Positions 59,330 to 64,000 of a DNA stretch of 64,000 nucleotides are shown piece after piece. The stretch covers positions 1,659,155 to 1,723,154 of the forward strand of contig CM055093.1 of assembly GCA_029204225.1 (NCBI GenBank), given 5' to 3'. Positions within the stretch are counted from its first letter, which is position 1. The number at the start of each line of letters is the position of its first letter. The translations under genes and the position numbers were made by a program. The notes beneath the pieces are model-generated. The model worked only from the letters and a program-made list of their open reading frames with translations, was not told the DNA's origin and did not search any database. The stretch is from Diphasiastrum complanatum (lineage: Eukaryota > Streptophyta > Lycopodiopsida > Lycopodiales > Lycopodiaceae).

Positions 59330-59856
59330 TTGGTAAGTCTAATGTACACATATCTACAACTCCAAGAGCATTTCTTAACTTGAAAAATGAATCTTTAGCC
59401 AAAGGTTTGGTTAATATATCAGCTATGCACTCGGATGAAGGCACATGATGAAGTTGAACCTCCTTGGATTGCACCTTCTCCCTCACAAAGTGATGAGCTA
59501 TCTCAATATGCTTTGTTCTAGCATGGAAGATCGGATTGGTAGCAATTTGTTAAGAAGCTTGATTGTCACAATAGATGCAAGGGACCTGCTCGGCCTTTAG
59601 CACTTGAAGCTCCACCAAAAGTCTTCTTAGCCATAGGAGTTCTTTGGTTGTTGAAGTCAATGCCTTGTACTCGGCTTCACAAGAGGAAAGAGAAATTGTA
59701 TCTTGCTTTTTGGAAAGCCAAGATATCACTCCTCCACAAAGAAAAGTGAGAAATGCACTTATGGATCTTCTATCCATCTTATCTCCTACAAAATATGAAT
59801 CCGAAAATGATCTCAAGTACAAGTTAGATCCTTGATAGAGAATGCCAAAAAATCTA
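59330..59856 (-). pseudogene. Copia RNase H end, family D element
   Basis: Minus strand: FFGILYQGSNLYLRSFSDSY, VGDKMDRRSISAFLTF, LSSCEAEYKALTSTTKELLW and CIYCDNQAS, then a TAA (59550), then QIATNPIFHARTKHIEIAHH, FVREKVQSKEVQLHHVPSSE and IADILTKPLAKDSFF. This is the copia RNase H with its Asp, Glu and Asp motifs present (SDSYF has Tyr for the usual Asp of SDSDF). It ends about 20 bp before the inverted LTR part. The upstream RT is absent because the fragment breaks at about 59856 and joins an LTR half in the opposite orientation. Confidence 0.9.
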
Positions 59857-59864
59857 GTAGAAGA

Positions 59865-60380
59865 TAAGATAGGAAGATTCCAATTAGATTTATAGAGAAT
59901 ATTCCTATAAATGTGGAAGACTAGCTTTTTTGTTTTCTAGCCAAAGAGAATAGTCAACGTTGGGAACTGAGCACATATGACTCCCATTGATGGATCTGGA
60001 TGACTAGGCACTCTTCACACATGTGAAGGCCTGCTGGACAATACACAGCTCATGGATGTACTTAATCTATAAATAGATCAACCAAATCAATAACAAGTTG
60101 ATGTGACATTGGCAAATTCTAGTTTTGTTGAGATTTCCACATTTGTCTTGAGTTTTGATGAATGAAATGCATTTGTGAGTTAATGTACTTTACTCTCTGT
60201 AAACAGGTTGTACAAGCACTGTCCTCCACACGTGTGAGGCCGCCCATCCATGTGTTTGATCATTTGATCCATTGCTCTTGCTTAAATCATAGTGTAAAGC
60301 ATCTAAATCAAGATCTAACATCTAGAACTTGATAGATCTTTGGATTAAGCAATCAATAATTCTTAATGATTGATAGTACA
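59865..60380 (+). repeat. 3' part of a family D LTR
   Basis: Aligns with about 23346-23860 of the family D LTR in plus orientation, ending ATTGATAGTACA. It supplies the part of the LTR that is missing from 59035-59311. It contains CCACACGTGTGAGG at 60227-60240. Confidence 0.88.
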
Positions 60381-62480
<2,100 letters not shown>

Positions 62481-62506
62481 AATATCATACACGCTGAATT
62501 CATCAC

Positions 62507-63640
62507 ATGATTCAAAACCACCCACTTCCTTTTGGATCTCTTCCTGCAATTAGAATGAATTCGATGGATAAGAAAAACAAGTCCCTACGTGACTATATAG
62601 AAAGGATCAAGAGATTGTGTGGTCGATGCAACCCTGATACTGTCCCAGACCATAGTGTTTTGACATGGTTCATGGCAGGACTACCCAATGGATCAAGCAG
62701 CAAATGAAACGAAGAGACAAGTACGTGTCTTGTCAAGTAGCCTATGCCGATGCCATCAAGAGAGTCGACGATAGTGAAAGCACTAGTTTGGACTCTGATA
62801 TTTCCAACCAAGAGCAAAGACGCAAAAAGGAACGAAGAGGCAAACGTAAGGATAAGCTACATGACGATGCCTCTACCTCTACGGCCAATAGCATCGATTC
62901 CATCATATCAGCCATAGATAAGTTGCACCTTTAGAACAATGGGCAGATTAGGAAGCTCACCACTGACCTTACTACGGTTGTTGATAAGAAGCTGAAGGGC
63001 TTGCAACCATGACCTACCCCCGCATATCCAAGGAGAGAATCCATCTGGTGTCCACATTGCACTGGCAACCATACCTAAAACAAGTGCTCGCAGTTGAGAT
63101 AGAGGTTAGAGCAACCTACGCAATATTGCCATATCTGTAATATGAGCAATCACGATATCATTGAACGTCGATACAACCTCAGAAACCAAACAGCCCCCGA
63201 CCAGCACCTAATTTTGCCCCATTGGTGCAACGACAAGGTGCCTTACCCTAGCCACCGCCTAGATTAGCATTACCACCCATTCTCCCCAGAACCCAAGGCT
63301 TAGTAGTTCGAAATTGGCAATCAGCTACTCAGTAGTTAAACATGGTCGAAGTGACTGAAGAACCCTACTATCCCGATGAGGAAGCACGTGACTTTGTTCT
63401 TATGGATGTGGAGAAAGCCATAGGATTGTCGAGTGCCCTAACAAGCCACAAGACAGTTTTGTACCTCTATGTCATGATTGCGAGTACGGACACCCATACC
63501 TAATGTGTCCAATGAGAAAGAAGAAGCAAGGAGAGGTCTTTGCCTTGCTACACTTAATGACTGTAGTAGGAGAACCCAAGGCATCTACGATGCGAACTAG
63601 AGCCCATAAATGAAAAGAGAACGAACCAACCAAATCTGCC
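62507..63640 (+). pseudogene. Ty3/gypsy gag remnant (second subfamily)
   Basis: Reading across frame shifts: SLRDYIERIKRLCGRCNP and VLTWFMAGLPNGSSSK, then YADAIKRVDDSESTSLDSD, a basic EQRRKKERRGKRKDKL and a helix to 62934. These are the end of a Retrotrans_gag capsid and its tail. After several stops, ESIWCPHCTGNHT (63045), QYCHICNMSNHDIIE (63120) and FVPLCHDCEYGHPYLMCPM (63460) are cysteine-rich knuckle-like pieces. WCPHC also occurs at 25485 in the other gag, so the two belong to a common group. No protease or pol follows before the window ends. Many lesions are present. Confidence 0.75.
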
Positions 63641-64000
63641 AATACCGATCATGCTAGTGGATCATCCGGTTCTCTTTATGTAGGTGAATACCCCCGCAAT
63701 TGAGCAAGATAATTTTAGACCAATTTAGGAGTGGGTAAAAGAAGCCCAAGCCCTAGATCAAGCCAGAGTGATAGCCCAAGAGCAAGACCTACATCAGCCC
63801 GAGGGTAGCCAAATTGCATATTAAACTACTTGGGTCTTTTCTTATTTTAGGCCCAATAGAGCATTGATCTACTTTTATTTGGCCATTGGCTTACGAGTAC
63901 AGTGCACTTTCTACGGGTGTCTGACATTACATTATAAGTGGATATAAGTCCTTATGCCGACTCGGCCATGCTTTTGTTCCCCTCGCCATAAAATATGTTG
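63641..64000. other. Tail of the gypsy gag region; no gene recognised
   Basis: Decayed sequence continuing from the gag remnant. Stops occur in all frames, and nothing supported is visible before the window ends. Confidence 0.4.

Overview
This is a stretch of plant nuclear DNA made almost entirely of transposable elements and their wreckage. I see no intact host gene, tRNA or rRNA gene. The evidence for a land plant is the Ty1/copia elements with TGGTATCAGAGC primer-binding sites (initiator-Met tRNA), Ty3/gypsy elements with GPY/F-type integrase ends, a Helitron Rep remnant with an HUH motif, 5-bp target-site duplications, plant-type introns (GTAAGT...TTTTGCAG), and long GA/CT microsatellites. 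The sequence does not let me name the species; the large genome and nested repeats would fit many plant groups.

Layout. 1-1.6 kb: two copia gag fragments joined head to head. 1.6-9.5 kb: AT-rich DNA with a 150-bp GA run, small repeats and two worn LTR-like blocks. 9.5-10.3 kb: palindrome, TATA-like site, CT/CA leader and a broken ORF. 10.3-15.7 kb: copia element A (minus strand, decayed, left LTR cut short). 15.7-19.5 kb: end of a gypsy pol followed by an extra ORF that is split by two solo LTRs of one family, each with a perfect target duplication. 19.5-26.7 kb: a minus-strand gypsy remnant, a copia LTR (family D), a C-rich leader and a gypsy gag. 26.7-36.7 kb: a 5' LTR with primer site (family E), a collapsed gag and an unidentified ORF that is cut in two by copia element B. 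Element B (30055-36485) is almost intact: 655-bp LTRs differing at 3 sites, a perfect ACTTA duplication, and one in-frame stop in a 1318-codon polyprotein frame. 36.7-41 kb: the 3' end of a gypsy element, duplicated exon-like blocks, and an unidentified minus-strand gene with introns. 41-50.3 kb: a copia gag-protease scrap, two fused gypsy pol fragments, a cluster of heat-shock-element-like sites, an extra ORF with a coiled coil, and a possible 2.1-kb LTR. 50.7-51.5 kb: an unidentified minus-strand ORF with a TATA box. 51.6-57.6 kb: a Helitron Rep/helicase remnant interrupted by copia element C, a deletion derivative with 701-bp LTRs. 57.6-64 kb: small repeats, a copia end containing a local inversion, a third GA run and a second gypsy gag.

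How the parts relate. The nesting gives a relative order of events. Gypsy elements and the Helitron are oldest; copia A, D and E LTRs came next; elements C (10 LTR differences in 701 bp) and B (3 in 655 bp) are the youngest. Two themes are not explained by standard element anatomy. First, gypsy pol genes are followed by large extra ORFs that have their own promoter-like sequences. Second, the palindrome CACACGTGTG (a G-box core) recurs in every copia LTR family here and also in front of one gypsy extra ORF.
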